Positions 23,840 through 33,945 of a stretch of 64,000 bases of DNA are shown here, one piece after another (within the stretch, counting starts at the first letter, position 1; every line of letters starts with the position of its first letter). This DNA comes from Lampris incognitus. Taxonomy: Eukaryota > Chordata > Actinopteri > Lampriformes > Lampridae. The position numbers were made by a program, and so were the translations under genes. The stretch is taken from contig NC_079216.1 in the NCBI RefSeq assembly GCF_029633865.1, positions 68,899,667-68,963,666 of the forward strand, written 5' to 3'. A model generated the notes under the pieces. It was given only the letters and a program-made list of their open reading frames with translations. It ran no database searches and had not been told where the DNA came from.

Positions 23840-25792
23840 CTATCTCTTAAGACTGAGCCCAGACACCCTACGGAGGAAACTCATTTCAGCCGCTTGTATC
23901 CGCGATCTCACCCTTTCGGTCACTACCCAAAGCTCATGACCATAGGTGAGGGTTTGAACGAAGATTGACTGGTAAACTGAGAGCTTTGCCTTCCGGCTCA
24001 GCTCCTTCTTCACCAAAATGGTCCGGTAAAACGTCCGCATTACTGCTGATGCTGCACCAGTCCGCCTGTCAATCTCCCGCTCCATCCTACCCTCACTCGT
24101 GAACAAGACCCCGAGATACTTGAACTCCTTCCCTTGAGGCAACAACTCATCCCCGACCCGGAGGGAGCAGTCCACAATTTCCCGGTACAGAACCATGACC
24201 TCAGACTTGAAGGTGCTGACTCTCATCCCGGCCATTTCACACTCAGCTGCAAACCGCCCCAGTGCGTTCTGATGAAGCCAACAAAACCACATCATTTGCA
24301 AAGAGCAGAGATGCAATTCTGAGGTTCCCAAAACGGACACACTCCTCACCTTGGCTACGCCTTGAGATCCTGTCCATGAATATCACATACAGAATCGGAG
24401 ACAAGGGACAACCTTGGTGGAGTCCGACACCTACCAAAAATGTGTTTGACTTTATGCCGAGAATGCGGACACAGCTCTCACTTCGGTTATACAAGGACCG
24501 GGTGGCTTGTAGCAACTGCCCCGGTACCCCATATTCCCGCAGAACTATTAAGTTTAGAAATCACTTCAGGACACAGCGCTGTCGCTCGACACAACCTCTC
24601 CGTGGCATTCTTTATTTAGACTGACACAGCATCAAAGGCAGACCCGATCAAACAACCCAGAGCCCGCAGGCATCACCAATCGATCCCAGCACAATAGAAC
24701 AGCACCAAATCAAATGCAGCACTGTCGATGTGTGCATACATAACAAGTACCCCCCACCCGGGGTACACGGTCGTACGCCTTCTCTAAGTCCGAGACAAGG
24801 GACAACCTTGGTGGAGTCCGACACCTAACGAAAATGTGTTTGACTTTATGCCGAGAATGCGGACACAGCTCTCACTTCGGTTATACAAGGACCGGATGGC
24901 AACTGCCCCGGTACCCCATATTCCCGCAGTACCCCCCACCTGGGGTACACGGTCGTACGCCTTCTCCAAGTCCACAAAACACATGTAGACTGGCTGGTCA
25001 AACTCCCATGCCCCCCTCAGCTCTTCCGCAAGGGTAAAGAATTGGTCCATTGTTCCACGGCCAGGACAGAATCCGCATTGTTCCTCCTGGATCCGAGGTT
25101 CGAGTATTGGTCAGAGCCTCCTTTCCAGCACTCTAGAGTAGACTTTCCCAGGGAGGCTGAGCAATGTGATGCCCCAATAATTGGAGCACACCCTCCGATC
25201 CCCCTTTTTAAATATGGGAACCACCACCCCAGTTTGCCACCCCACAGGTACTGTCCCCAACCTCCACGTGGCACTGAAGAGGTGTGTCAACCAAGACAGC
25301 CCAACAATATCCAGAGCCTTCAGCATCTCAGGACAAATCTCATCCACACCCGGCGCCGTTCCACCGAGGAGCTTTTTAACTGCCACAGAGACCTCTGCCA
25401 GGGATATGGGTGGTGCTTCCCCTGAGTCTTCAGACTCTACCTCCTCCACTGAGGACGTGTTAGCCGGGTTCAGGAGCTCCTCAAAGTGTTCGTTCCACCG
25501 CTCGACAACATCCCCAGTCTGGGTCAACAGTTCCCCTCCCCGGCTGAACACAGCCTGAGTCAAGCCCTGCTTCCCCCTCCCGAGTCGCCGGATGGTTTGC
25601 CAGAACTTCCTTGAGGCCAACCGAAAGTCCTCTTCCATAGCCTCGCCGAACTCCTCCCACAGTTTTTGCTTCCGCGACCACCGAAGCGGCAGCCCTTCTG
25701 GCCTGCCAGTACCTGTCTGCTGCTTCAGGAAACCCCTGGGCCAACCAAGTCCAAAAGGCCTCCTTCTTCAGCCTGATGGCTTCCCTCACCAC
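23840..25792 (-). pseudogene. LINE reverse-transcriptase region, fragmented
   Basis: Pieces in three frames follow the usual order. 25638-25111 holds the thumb-proximal segment with GTAPGVDEICPEMLKALDIV and WQTGVVVPIFKKGDRRVCSNY. 25050-24784 holds motif A (MCFVDLEKAYDRVP). 24515-24243 holds LHQGCPLSPILY and then SLLFANDVVLLAS, and 24349-23840 continues with GMRVSTFKSEVMV and EFKYLGVLFTSEGRMEREID. The catalytic box reads FAND where FADD is required, so one catalytic aspartate is lost. Frameshifts and an internal duplication confirm a dead copy. Confidence 0.8.
24395..24931. repeat. Internal duplication within the LINE RT, with inserted sequence
   Basis: The segment from 'gagacaagggacaaccttgg' to 'ccatattcccgcag' occurs at about 24397-24542 and again at about 24791-24930. 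In the first copy, about 210 bp of unrelated sequence (24543-24752, starting aactattaag and ending acataacaag) sits between 'cccgcag' and 'taccccccac', which are adjacent in the second copy. The inserted DNA shows no clear target duplication. Confidence 0.8.
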
Positions 25793-25882
25793 CGGTGTCC
25801 ACCAGCGGGTTCTTAAGTTGCCACCTCGACAGGCACCGATGACCTTATGACCACTGCAATAGAGGCTTTGAACATGGCCTAC

Positions 25883-27154
25883 TCAAGACTCCATGTCCCC
25901 AGCCTCCCTCGGGATACATGAGAACTTCTTGCGGAGGTGAGAGTTGAAGACCTCACGGACAGGAGCCTCCGCCAGACGTTCCCAGTTCACCCTCACTACA
26001 CGGTTGGGTTTGCTAGGTCTGTCCGGCAGCCTTCCCTGCCATCTGATCCAACTCACCAACAGGTGGTGGTCAGTTGACAGCTCTGCTCCTCTCTTCACCC
26101 GAGTTTCCAAAACATACAGCCACAGATCTGATGATACGACCACAAAGTCTATCATCGATCTTCGGCCTAAGGTGTTCTGGTACCAAGTACACTTAAGAAC
26201 TACCTTATGTTTGAACATGGTGTTTGTTATGGCCAATCCATGACTCGCACAGAAGTCCAATAACAAGGCACCGCTCAGGTTCAGATCGGGGAGGCCGTTG
26301 CTCCCAATCACGCCCCTCCAGGTTTCTCCATCGTTGCCCACGTGAGCGTTGAATAGGGTGACCAGATGTCCTGGTTTGTCCGGGATTGTCCCGGTTTCAA
26401 GCTGGGTGTCCCGAGTCCTTGCTACTCTAGCCTGTCTTTTTTTGGTGGGAGGGGATAAGTCCCCCAGCAGAACTATAGAGTCCCAAGGCGGAGCCCTATC
26501 CAGGACACCACCCAGAGACTCCAAGAAGGCCAGATACTCCAAACTGCTATTCGGTGCATAAGCACGCACAACAGTCAGAGCCTTCCCCCCAGCGACTTGC
26601 AGTTGTATAGAGGTGACCCTCTCATTCCTCGGAGAGAACTCCAACACAGCGATGCTCAACCGGGGACTTATGAGTATCCCCACACCCGCCCAGCGTCTGT
26701 CACCTTGGCCAACTCCGGAAAAGTAATGAGTCCATCCCCTCTCCAGGAGTTGGGTACCAGAGCCCATGCTATGTGTGGAGGTGAGCCCAACTATATCAAG
26801 TTGGTACTGCTCCACCTCCCGCACCAACTCAGATTCCTTCCCTGCCAGAGAGGTGACATTCCACATCCCAAGCACCAATCTGTGATGCCAGAAGTCGGCA
26901 CACCCCGGTCCCCGCCTTTGCCTGCCGCCCAGCCTGCATTGCACCCTACCCCAATACTCATCCCCACGTGTGGTGGGTCCACGGGGTGGTAGCTCCATGT
27001 TGTTTTTTCCGACCGGGCCCGACTGGGCCCCATGGGCCATGGCCCGGCCACCAGATGTTTGCTGGCAAGCTCCCTTTCCAGGTTTGGCTCCAGGAGGGGG
27101 CCCCGGTTTCCCTTTTCTGGGGGAGGTGCTGCAACTCTGCTGGTGTAATTTCAT
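25883..27154 (-). pseudogene. LINE apurinic-type endonuclease domain (ORF2 N-terminus)
   Basis: A 423-residue open frame. A basic, proline-rich start (residues 1-85) leads into the endonuclease, with [20 protein letters not shown], then [21 protein letters not shown] and [10 protein letters not shown]. The expected [18 protein letters not shown] segment is split by about 100 bp of foreign sequence (see 26356-26455), although the frame stays open. Later motifs [23 protein letters not shown] and [15 protein letters not shown] are intact; SMIDFV and STDHH carry the catalytic Asp and His. The insertion in the core almost certainly abolishes activity. Confidence 0.8.
26356..26455. mobile_element. 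Short nested insertion inside the LINE endonuclease
   Basis: The sequence from 'tagggtgaccagatgtcctg' to about 26455 interrupts the conserved LLGDFNAHVG segment of the endonuclease and has no place in the family. The flanking coding sequence resumes in frame. 'ggtgaccagatgtcc' with 'tgtccgggattgtcccgg' looks like a terminal fragment of a small DNA transposon; the family is not identified. Confidence 0.55.
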
Positions 27155-27300
27155 TGGGGTTTTTGGGAATTGCTCTTAGTCTGACCCCTCCAATGGGACC
27201 AATTTGCATTGGGAGACCCTACCAGAGGCTATTGCCCCCGACAACACAGCTCCCAGGATCACCAGGGCACACAAACCCCTCCACCACATTACGGTGGTGA

Positions 27301-28084
27301 TTCTCAGAGGGGGCGTTTTAATTTAATCCATCAAATTTGATATCACTATACGTCTATGGAGGGGCAGCACATTACTGTTGGTTTTTATGGCTTATTTGAA
27401 GGTGTTAAGGTTGATAGATGATATTTGTAACGCTGCAATCATGAGTTCATGAAACGGCCCTTTTAATGGTCGCAGTTTTGTAAAATATTGTTTTAGAATG
27501 TTAAAAAATCTGTGCATCAGAGGGGAGGAGGGAGAAAGACCAAGCCATTGGAAATCCTAAAATATATTGTGTTGCATATCATTGAGTTTAGCCTAACCAT
27601 GCTGGGGGAGGTGCAGTGTTTTTAAAGAGAAAATACTGCAAAAGAATAGTTATCGGGACAAAATAACTATCCCTCTTCCAAAATTCAGAATATGCAGGTG
27701 AGGCTTCGAGTATTTGCTGAAGAGTTCACCCAAGTATCAACATTAAAGATATACAATAATGTACAAACTTTTATGGCTAACAAGTTGGGCCTATGTTTTA
27801 TAGGCAAATGCATCAACTTTTCATGAACTGTTAAGGTTTTTGCATGCAAAATCCCCTTTTTAATGTAGATAGTAGTTACATACAGTTTAGACGGAGTGAA
27901 GAGTAGAGTTGAAAGTAAGACAGTGATGATCAAACAGAGAGACAAAGTTCCCACAAATGAAACTGCTTTTGTATATTAAACTGAAAATGTTAATCAACCA
28001 ACTGAAGCATGTTGAGGGTCAGTAATTGAGTAATAGGGGAGAGCGGGGACGGTTGTAATAGCGTCGCTTTCATCAAGAAGGGAT
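27301..28084. other. No gene recognised
   Basis: AT-rich DNA with short frames only, and no recognisable repeat. Confidence 0.5.
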
Positions 28085-28174
28085 GTCTGCGAATGTTCTC
28101 ATTCATCCAGGTCATGGTTATCCAAAGGAGTTGAATCAAGTGCAACAGTTGCACTTGATTCAACTCCTTTGGAT
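28085..28174. mobile_element. Terminal relic of a Penelope-like element with 27-bp palindrome
   Basis: The first part ('gaatgttctcattcatccag' onward) matches the reverse complement of 32055-32098, and the part starting 'tatccaaaggagttgaatca' matches 31301-31327; these are the two ends of the Penelope-like element below. Here both ends are joined as an inverted repeat, 28120-28146 against 28148-28174, 27 of 27 bases paired around a single A. Confidence 0.75.
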
Positions 28175-28479
28175 CAAGAAGGGATGATCTAAGAATCATG
28201 TGATCGATGGCATGCATGGATGACCACTTCCTTCCCGACCTTGTGTGGGAAATTGCATAACAGTGTGAAGAAGTGTACAGATTTTACAGCCAAAAAACTC
28301 ATTTTCAGGTAAGAAAGTAAATTTTGGACCCAGTCTATAGTTGGATTAGTTCTGATACTGTTGACGTTAGAATTATGTAACTTGTATTAGATTAGAGAGT
28401 AGTCTCCTGGGTAAAATGTGAGCGTTCCATCTATGCTAATTTCAAACGACCATGCTGCTACAGCTAGCCAAACAATGGC

Positions 28480-28633
28480 TGACAGGGGCGGGGATCTGCA
28501 TTGTGTGTGCACGGAGCCCTTTGGCAATCCCAAACCCAAAGAAAAGTGGATCAGATGTGTAAATTGTAAGTTATGGCCCCACGAAGACTGCACCCCTGGC
28601 AGACCTACATACATCTGTCACCACTGCAACTGA
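28480..28633 (+). pseudogene. PHD-like zinc finger remnant, probably from a DNA transposon
   Basis: The frame reads LHCVCTEPFGNPKPKEKWIR, then CVNCKLWPHEDC, then YICHHCN and a stop. The spacing C-x-C, then W-I-x-C-x2-C-x4-H-x2-C, then C-x2-C matches the PHD-type finger found at the C-terminus of some pogo-like and related fish transposases. The stop directly after the last Cys pair fits a protein C-terminus. No DDE domain is found upstream, so it is an isolated fragment. A host PHD exon is less likely because there is no acceptor or conserved context. Confidence 0.5.
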
Positions 28634-28635
28634 TT

Positions 28636-28638
<3 letters not shown>

Positions 28639-28730
<92 letters not shown>
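28639..28730. repeat. (CA)n microsatellite
   Basis: About 46 uninterrupted CA dinucleotides directly after the PHD-like fragment. Confidence 0.97.
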
Positions 28731-28731
<1 letters not shown>

Positions 28732-28739
28732 CCGATGTT

Positions 28740-30170
28740 CTCCAAGACAGCTCAGCACCAATGTCGAGGTCAAATACAAACACAATGACTCTGTTCCTCG
28801 TTTAGCCTAATGCAAAAAAATATGTTCTAGAAGAAAGTTCCTCTAAAGTTTTAAAAGTATCAGCAACAGCTCATTATTATGGTTTATTGTCATTCTTAAA
28901 GTGATTTAAAAGTCAGTGGTGAGTTCCTTTTGTTCTTGGAGAACCACAGGAAGATGTTGAAGTGTTGCCACATGCGCAATAAACTTATTTAGATGCATAT
29001 TTTGTGGCGTGGTCTCCATTTTTAATTCTTCACCCTTACTGTCACAATTTACCCCGATAGTGGGGTGGGTTGTAACAGTGGATCTCCTTGTATTTGACAT
29101 CAGTTTATGAATTCTGTGATCTAGATGGAAAAGTGTGTAACGTTGCTATTTGTAGTTGACAAATAAGGGTACTTTGTGTCAACATTTGAGAGCTCTAACG
29201 CAAAAGTTCTGCAGGTCATAGGTGCTGAGACAAACATCCCCGGTCTCTACTACTCAGTCCCTCCGCACCCCTCGCTGTAGTATATCACATAAATACATCA
29301 TTACAAGTTTACTATAGGGAACATAAAGCTGGACCCCAGGCACTGACATGACAATACAACTGTGTGTTCAGTTTACAGAGGATAAAATCCGGAGGCACCA
29401 CTTTACAATGGGCATACTTTATAAAGGGTTTATGAGTGGTTAATACATTTTCACAACGGTTGATAACTAATTTGTTGATGGAGTATAAATCAGTAACAAA
29501 ATGTTATATAAGGCATCAATCAAACGACTCTGGAAGCTAACGTCGCATCAATACGAGAGTCTCCACAGACATTCTCTTGGAAACAACATGACTAGTGAGA
29601 ACTACCAATTCACTTTCTCGGTGAACAGCATACACAAGTAGCACGACTTGAAAATATCGTGCAATCCGTAAACAGAAGTCCATTTTCACACGGTAGCAGT
29701 GGCAAGTAGAGACAGTGGCACAGTTTAAAATGAAAGCCAGGTAGTGGCAGCGGTAGTGGCTGTCAGGGCCTTCTCTGCTAGCTCTGTCAAAATCAAAAGC
29801 ATGATGTTTTTCAAGGTTAAAGTGTGCCTGCAACATGTCTGAATTCAATGACTTGTTTTCTCCTGGAGGGATTTCCTACGTTATCTAACCGCATCACAGC
29901 TCCTTGGACCAGCACTAGTTCTCATATTACATCATATATCACGTGACGGCGTCACATCCGCCATGATGGAGGACAACGGCTCAATTTACCGTTGTTGCTG
30001 CAGTGTTTAGGAGCCGAAACACAACAAATGGACTCTCTGTACTTGTATATTGAGACGTAACAACTAACGAATCTTGAATCCATAGGATAGTTTGTTGCTG
30101 TCACTGCGCGATGCTAAACGTTTTCTAAACAGAATTTGTTTTTTTTTGATTCATACAGAACAGCTGTCGT
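28740..30170. other. No gene recognised
   Basis: Short frames only. The - strand frame at 29848-29537 (103 residues) has no motif I recognise. Sequence on both sides of the insertion at 30177-30360 ('tcacgtgacggcgtcac', 'tcaaccaagtcacgtgattg') may belong to an older repeat. Confidence 0.45.
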
Positions 30171-30176
30171 GGTTCG

Positions 30177-30360
30177 ATATTGTAGCGAATTCGGGGGGAG
30201 GGGCACTCGGGAGCAACGCCACAGACGGGACGCGAACCCGTGTCTCCCGCTCCGCAAGCGACAACGTTAACCAGCGGTTAGCGCCGTCTCCTGCGGTGCG
30301 GGCGGTACGGGTTCGCGCCGCGGCAGTTCCAGTGGTTGCCCCCCTAATTTGCTACAATAT
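30177..30360. mobile_element. Small element with terminal inverted repeats and tRNA-like boxes (copy 1)
   Basis: Ends are inverted repeats: atattgtagcgaatt at 30177 against the reverse complement of 30346-30360 (one mismatch in 15). Inside, 'gggttcgcgccg' on the + strand and 'cgggttcgcgtccc' on the - strand both resemble the tRNA B box (GGTTCGANNCC). The body is very CpG-rich compared with its AT-rich flanks. A second, diverged copy is at 30938-31098. Confidence 0.65.
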
Positions 30361-30937
30361 TTTTGATTTTCGCTTAAAATTTCATTCTCGTAAACACAGA
30401 TCTACAATGAGAAATTCAGTGTAAACAGTGGTTGCTATGGACTAGCTGTCCTCCAACATGGCGGAGCTGTCTGTTGTCAATGTTATTCTCAACCAAGTCA
30501 CGTGATTGAGAATAACCCATCGCTAGCCTTTCGTTGAAGCCCGAAGCTGCAAACTGATCACAACTTTGAGTGTCAGTATCATCAGCCAATCAAATGTTGA
30601 TGTGTAGTGACAGACAGTCCCAGGGCCCTGTGACGTGTCGCTAGCCCCGACGTCTTCATCAACTTTATTTGAGCCTTCGGCAGGTTGTGATCAAACTAAG
30701 CGCAATGGCCGCCGCATTCACAGCTACTGACGATCTTGTTGCTGATCTACTTCGGTTTTTTTCTTCTTCTGCGAATCTGGTAGGATCATCTGCATTTCTT
30801 ACAAGTTTTCCCAAACAGACTAAATTACTGGATGCATTTTGCGAGAGAAAGCTGCCACGTGTCTCTTAAGTGAGGTGGAGCTTCACCTCCAGGTTGGTGT
30901 GCACATTTCTCTTATTGAATTGAGGGCAGTGCACGGA
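30361..30937. other. No gene recognised
   Basis: Spacer between the two tRNA-like elements; only short frames. Confidence 0.45.
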
Positions 30938-31098
30938 TAATATTGTAGCGAATTGGGGGCGAGCCGGGAACTGCCGCAGCCGGGACGCGAACCCGGGTCT
31001 ACCGCACCACAGGCGCGACTACGTTAACCAGTCGCTAAAGGGTCCGACCCGTTAGCCAAGGGCTAGCAGTCTACTCATTCGTGGTCGTAACAATATTG
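30938..31098. mobile_element. Small element with tRNA-like box (copy 2)
   Basis: Starts taatattgtagcgaattggg and ends in an inverted copy, 'gtaacaatatt'. It shares 'gggacgcgaacccg' and 'acgttaaccag' with copy 1 but has a different right half. The B-box-like sequence is on the - strand. Confidence 0.6.
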
Positions 31099-31351
31099 TG
31101 GCTATACTTTATTGCATTTGCTGAAGTTTGGCGAGCGACTGGTGTACAGTAGATGAACTGTGGAACTTGTTTGTTGGAGAGGATTATGCGTTTGGTCGAG
31201 CATGTCTGTCTGTCCGTGGCTAATCTCGGAAACTACTGGACCTATCAGCCATTATGGTAGTACGTAAGGGCACATGTGAGTATCTGTCATTTCATGTGAC
31301 TATCCAAAGGAGTTGAATCAAGTGCAACTGGACTTGGTATGTATCCGTGAA

Positions 31352-31376
31352 GACGTTTCGCCTCTCATCCAAGAGG
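31352..31376 (-). ncRNA. Hammerhead-ribozyme-like motif near the Penelope-like terminus (speculative)
   Basis: On the - strand the sequence reads cctcttggatgagaggc followed by gaaacgtc, i.e. GATGA ... CGAAAC in the spacing of a very short hammerhead core. Penelope-like elements are known to carry hammerhead motifs in their terminal repeats. The CUGAUGA box is TGGATGA here, so it would be inactive or is a chance resemblance. Confidence 0.25.
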
Positions 31377-31650
31377 CTTCCTCAGTTCGTGCCTTTCTGA
31401 CTAGACCAAGCTAGTCTGACTGGCTGCTGATGAGACTCAGCATTTATCCTCTAGGAGTGGTTATCAGAGATATTGATATGCGTGGCTCTTTGTGATCCGA
31501 TGTTTACCAACGCCCGTCGCTAACGGAGCCACAGATACGAGTGGCTCTTTTGTGTACCGATGTTTGGCCGCGCCCGTCGCCATCGGAGCTGTTGATTTGC
31601 ATTTGTTTAGCAGCGACGGTGGTTGGGGGTGTTAGTCTCGGCTTCATTGT

Positions 31651-32070
31651 TCAGTGGTCATGAGAGTGGTTGGAGCCGTTAGTGAGCGACTGTTGTTCTT
31701 GGAGGCTAGGCTTCTTGAGTCTCCTGGGTAGAGATGAAAGGACGGCATTGTAAGTGGGAGATAGGTGGTGTCGCAGACCTCCTCCTCTGTTGAGGGATGG
31801 TTTTTCCAGTTTCACATAGATGGCTTCCTTCACCCCTCTTTCAAACCATCTATCTTCCCTGTCCAAAATGTGTACGTTGCTGTCCTGGAAGGAGTGTGTC
31901 TTCTCCTTTAGGTGTAGATAGACTGCTGAGTCTTGTCCTGAGGAGTTTGGCCTTCTGTGTTGGGCCATCCGTTTGTGTAGTGGTTGTTTGGTTTCTCCTA
32001 TGTATAGGTCAGTGCAGTCCTCATTGCATTGTATTACAATCCTCATTGTAATACAATGAGGATAACCATG
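31651..32070 (-). pseudogene. GIY-YIG endonuclease domain of a Penelope-like element
   Basis: In the 169-residue frame ending at 31651 the relevant part starts around residue 35. It reads RIVIQCNEDCTDLYIGETKQ, then PLHKRMAQHRR, in which LYIGET corresponds to the YIG half of the GIY-YIG core, with the conserved downstream Arg and His. KEAIYVKLEKPSLNRGGGLR follows, carrying the conserved Glu and Asn region. The upstream GIY part and the whole RT are lost by truncation, replaced by a short inverted segment at 32019-32098. The first 35 residues are from other sequence. Confidence 0.8.
32019..32064. repeat. Short inverted repeat at the truncated end of the Penelope-like element
   Basis: cctcattgcattgtattaca is followed by its near complement 'tgtaatacaatgagg', making an 18-bp stem. 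Inverted junk at the 5' truncation point is common in Penelope-like insertions. Confidence 0.7.
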
Positions 32071-32109
32071 GCCTGGATGAATGAGAACATTCACAGACTT
32101 CATGTGACT

Positions 32110-33396
32110 AGAGTGACAAACAAGTGTGGCAAGTAGCACAAGGCCATATAACCAGGACATAACGTCAGTAGAAGATAAACTTGTTTATGTCCAAAAGTAT
32201 GATAAGTGACATTCCATCATGTAAGTGTAACCATTATTATGCAGAAAACAGTAGCAGCAGTAGTAGCAGCAGCATATCAAGACAACCATTAGACTGTCAA
32301 AGGGGGAGGACTGAAGACATCCTAACGTCATCCTTGTGTTGATAGAGAGGCTCCTGCTTCGCCAACATGTCCTGATCAACAAGGTCCCTGATTAACAGCA
32401 GGACATTGACTGACGCAAGTAGTTTGTTCACTAGATTTGTAAATGGTATAAAGACAGGGACGCTTTTGTCTGATTTTCAGTCAGTCTGCAGACCTGACTC
32501 AGACTTTGTTGATACGTCAGTAAAAGTCTTATTTTGAAGGATCCTCGCCTCACTGACTTTTTTTGCAATTTCTCTCTATCACTGGCCACCTCACCATTTT
32601 TTGTGTTTTTTTTGTGCACAGCTATGACTGTATGATCACAAAGCTCTCTTGGCTGCGGTGATTAAAACCTTTGGAAAAAGTTGGTTCTCACTACCGCCAC
32701 TCCCCCGCTTCATTCACTCTCTACCTTGCTTGACCAACGCTGCTGCCTGTCGTTGTACGCATGCGCACTGTTTATTTAGCTCGGGTAGCGAAAGTGCCCA
32801 TTATGTATTCGAGCATGAGTGTTGAAAGTAAACGATCCTATTTCGCAAATCAGCAAATCATTCAGTGCTGACCTCGGCACAGCAGAACTGGAGGAACACT
32901 GGATGAACCAAAATAAACACGGCGGCTAGGCGACCGAAGCGCCTAGCCGCCGTGTTTATTTAACAGACATCACGAGGAGAGGACATAACTCTCCATACCA
33001 GCAGGCGGCGCTAGTCTGTATTCGTCATTCAAAATGTGAAACCGGAAAACCCAGGACTGCGGATATACAAACCGCAAACGAAGCAGCGTTTGCGAGCCAT
33101 TTTCACTCAACTCTCGCTCACTACAGATGGTGTCGTAACTGCTCCTTTATCACGGCGATCAGCTGGTCTTCAGTTTCTTTATTCCGGATGGCCATGTCGT
33201 CGTTGTGAAAATATTAGCTTCTTGAAATGTTCAGGTGAGATGAACACGAAAAATGAGAAGAGCCTTCTGTGTGTGTGGCCTCTTGACTCCGTCGTTTGCT
33301 TGCTTTCGTAACTTCCGTTTCTCTTCTCGTGCACCGATTCGCTAATCTGAATAGCCAATCAGAGTGCTCTCTCTTACCGCTTCCTACGGAAGGCAG
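32110..33396. other. No gene recognised
   Basis: Contains the hairpin at 32911-32961. An open frame at 33036-33311 is followed by 'ttcag|gtgaga' near 33235 and could be a first exon, but nothing in it is recognisable and no partner exon is visible. Confidence 0.4.
32911..32961. repeat. Perfect 22-bp hairpin with 7-nt loop
   Basis: aaataaacacggcggctagg plus two bases (32911-32932) is the exact reverse complement of 32940-32961, with loop accgaag. It may be a small palindromic element or a terminal fragment of one. Confidence 0.95.
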
Positions 33397-33838
33397 GGCG
33401 TCCGGGTAGCGTAGCGGTTTATTCCGTTGTCTACCAACACGGGATCTCCGGTTCGAATCCCCGTGTTGTCGCCGGCTTGGCCGGGCGTCCCTGCAGACAC
33501 AACTGGCTGTGTCTGTGGGTGGGAAGCCGGATGTGGGTAAGGGTGGGATAAACCCGTTTTCGCCCCAATTGTATCTGGGCAATTACCCCGCTCTTTTTGA
33601 GCCGCCCCAGTCGCTGCCGCACCCCCTCTCTGCCGATCCGGGGGGCACCCCGACCGACCAGAGGAGGCGCTAGTGCAGCGACCAGGACAAATACCCACAC
33701 CCAACTTCCCACCCGCAGACACGGCCAATTGTGTCTGCAGAGACGCCCGACCAAGCCGGAGGTAACACGGGGATTCGAGCCGCCGACCCCCATATTGGTA
33801 GGCAACGGAATAGACCGCTATGCTACCCGGGCGCTGGG
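33397..33838. mobile_element. Two tRNA-derived SINE copies in inverted orientation
   Basis: The + strand copy starts at 33397: gggtagcgtagcggttta resembles an A box and ggttcgaatcc at 33450 is a perfect B box. It continues with 'ggccgggcgtccctgcagac' to about 33550. The second copy lies on the - strand and starts at 33838 ('cgcccgggtagcatagcgg' on that strand), with B-box ggctcgaatcc, the same 'ggtcgggcgtctctgcagac' body and a longer 3' part ending in 'caattggggcgaaaacgg'. They meet tail to tail. RNA polymerase III boxes make tRNA origin firm; the family name is not certain. Confidence 0.85.
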
Positions 33839-33841
33839 GGT

Positions 33842-33945
33842 TGTTGCTAGATGGGATACAGCCACGGACGGAAGTGACTCAAAATCTCGACGAGCGTATT
33901 TCGTTGCTATGGCGATACCTAGCCTAGCTAGCCTCCTGAGCTACC
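33842..33945 (+). repeat. Left half of a large inverted repeat
   Basis: The segment containing 'cggaagtgactcaaaatctc' and 'gtatttcgttgctatggcg' is repeated in reverse complement at 34535-34645 with scattered mismatches. About 590 bp of unrelated sequence separates the arms. Confidence 0.85.

Larger units (their letters stand above)
23505..27300 (-). mobile_element. RTE-type non-LTR retrotransposon, broken, - strand
   Basis: The 5' end is near 27300 and the 3' end near 23505, where it finishes in an ATTC-type simple repeat, as RTE-type elements often do. It codes for an apurinic-type endonuclease followed by reverse transcriptase. Frames are interrupted by stops, frameshifts, a local duplication and two nested insertions, so it is dead. 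I assign the RTE clade (it resembles the fish Expander group) from motif content; the family name is uncertain. Confidence 0.85.
31301..32098 (-). mobile_element. 5'-truncated Penelope-like retroelement with target duplication
   Basis: Flanked by direct repeats ttcatgtgac (31291-31300 and 32099-32108; two more bases also match), a 10-12-bp target duplication. It codes for a GIY-YIG endonuclease, the hallmark of Penelope-like elements, on the - strand. The two ends are related in inverted orientation, and both also occur in the relic at 28085-28174. The reverse-transcriptase domain is missing: at about 800 bp it is a truncated copy with only the C-terminal endonuclease and 3' end. Confidence 0.85.

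Noticed and set aside
31425..31436. CTGATGAG on the + strand as a hammerhead core
   Set aside because: No GAAA partner at the right distance on that strand, and the element lies on the opposite strand.
33036..33311. Possible first exon of a host gene (91-residue frame with a gtgaga donor inside)
   Set aside because: No recognisable protein motif and no downstream exon; cannot be supported.
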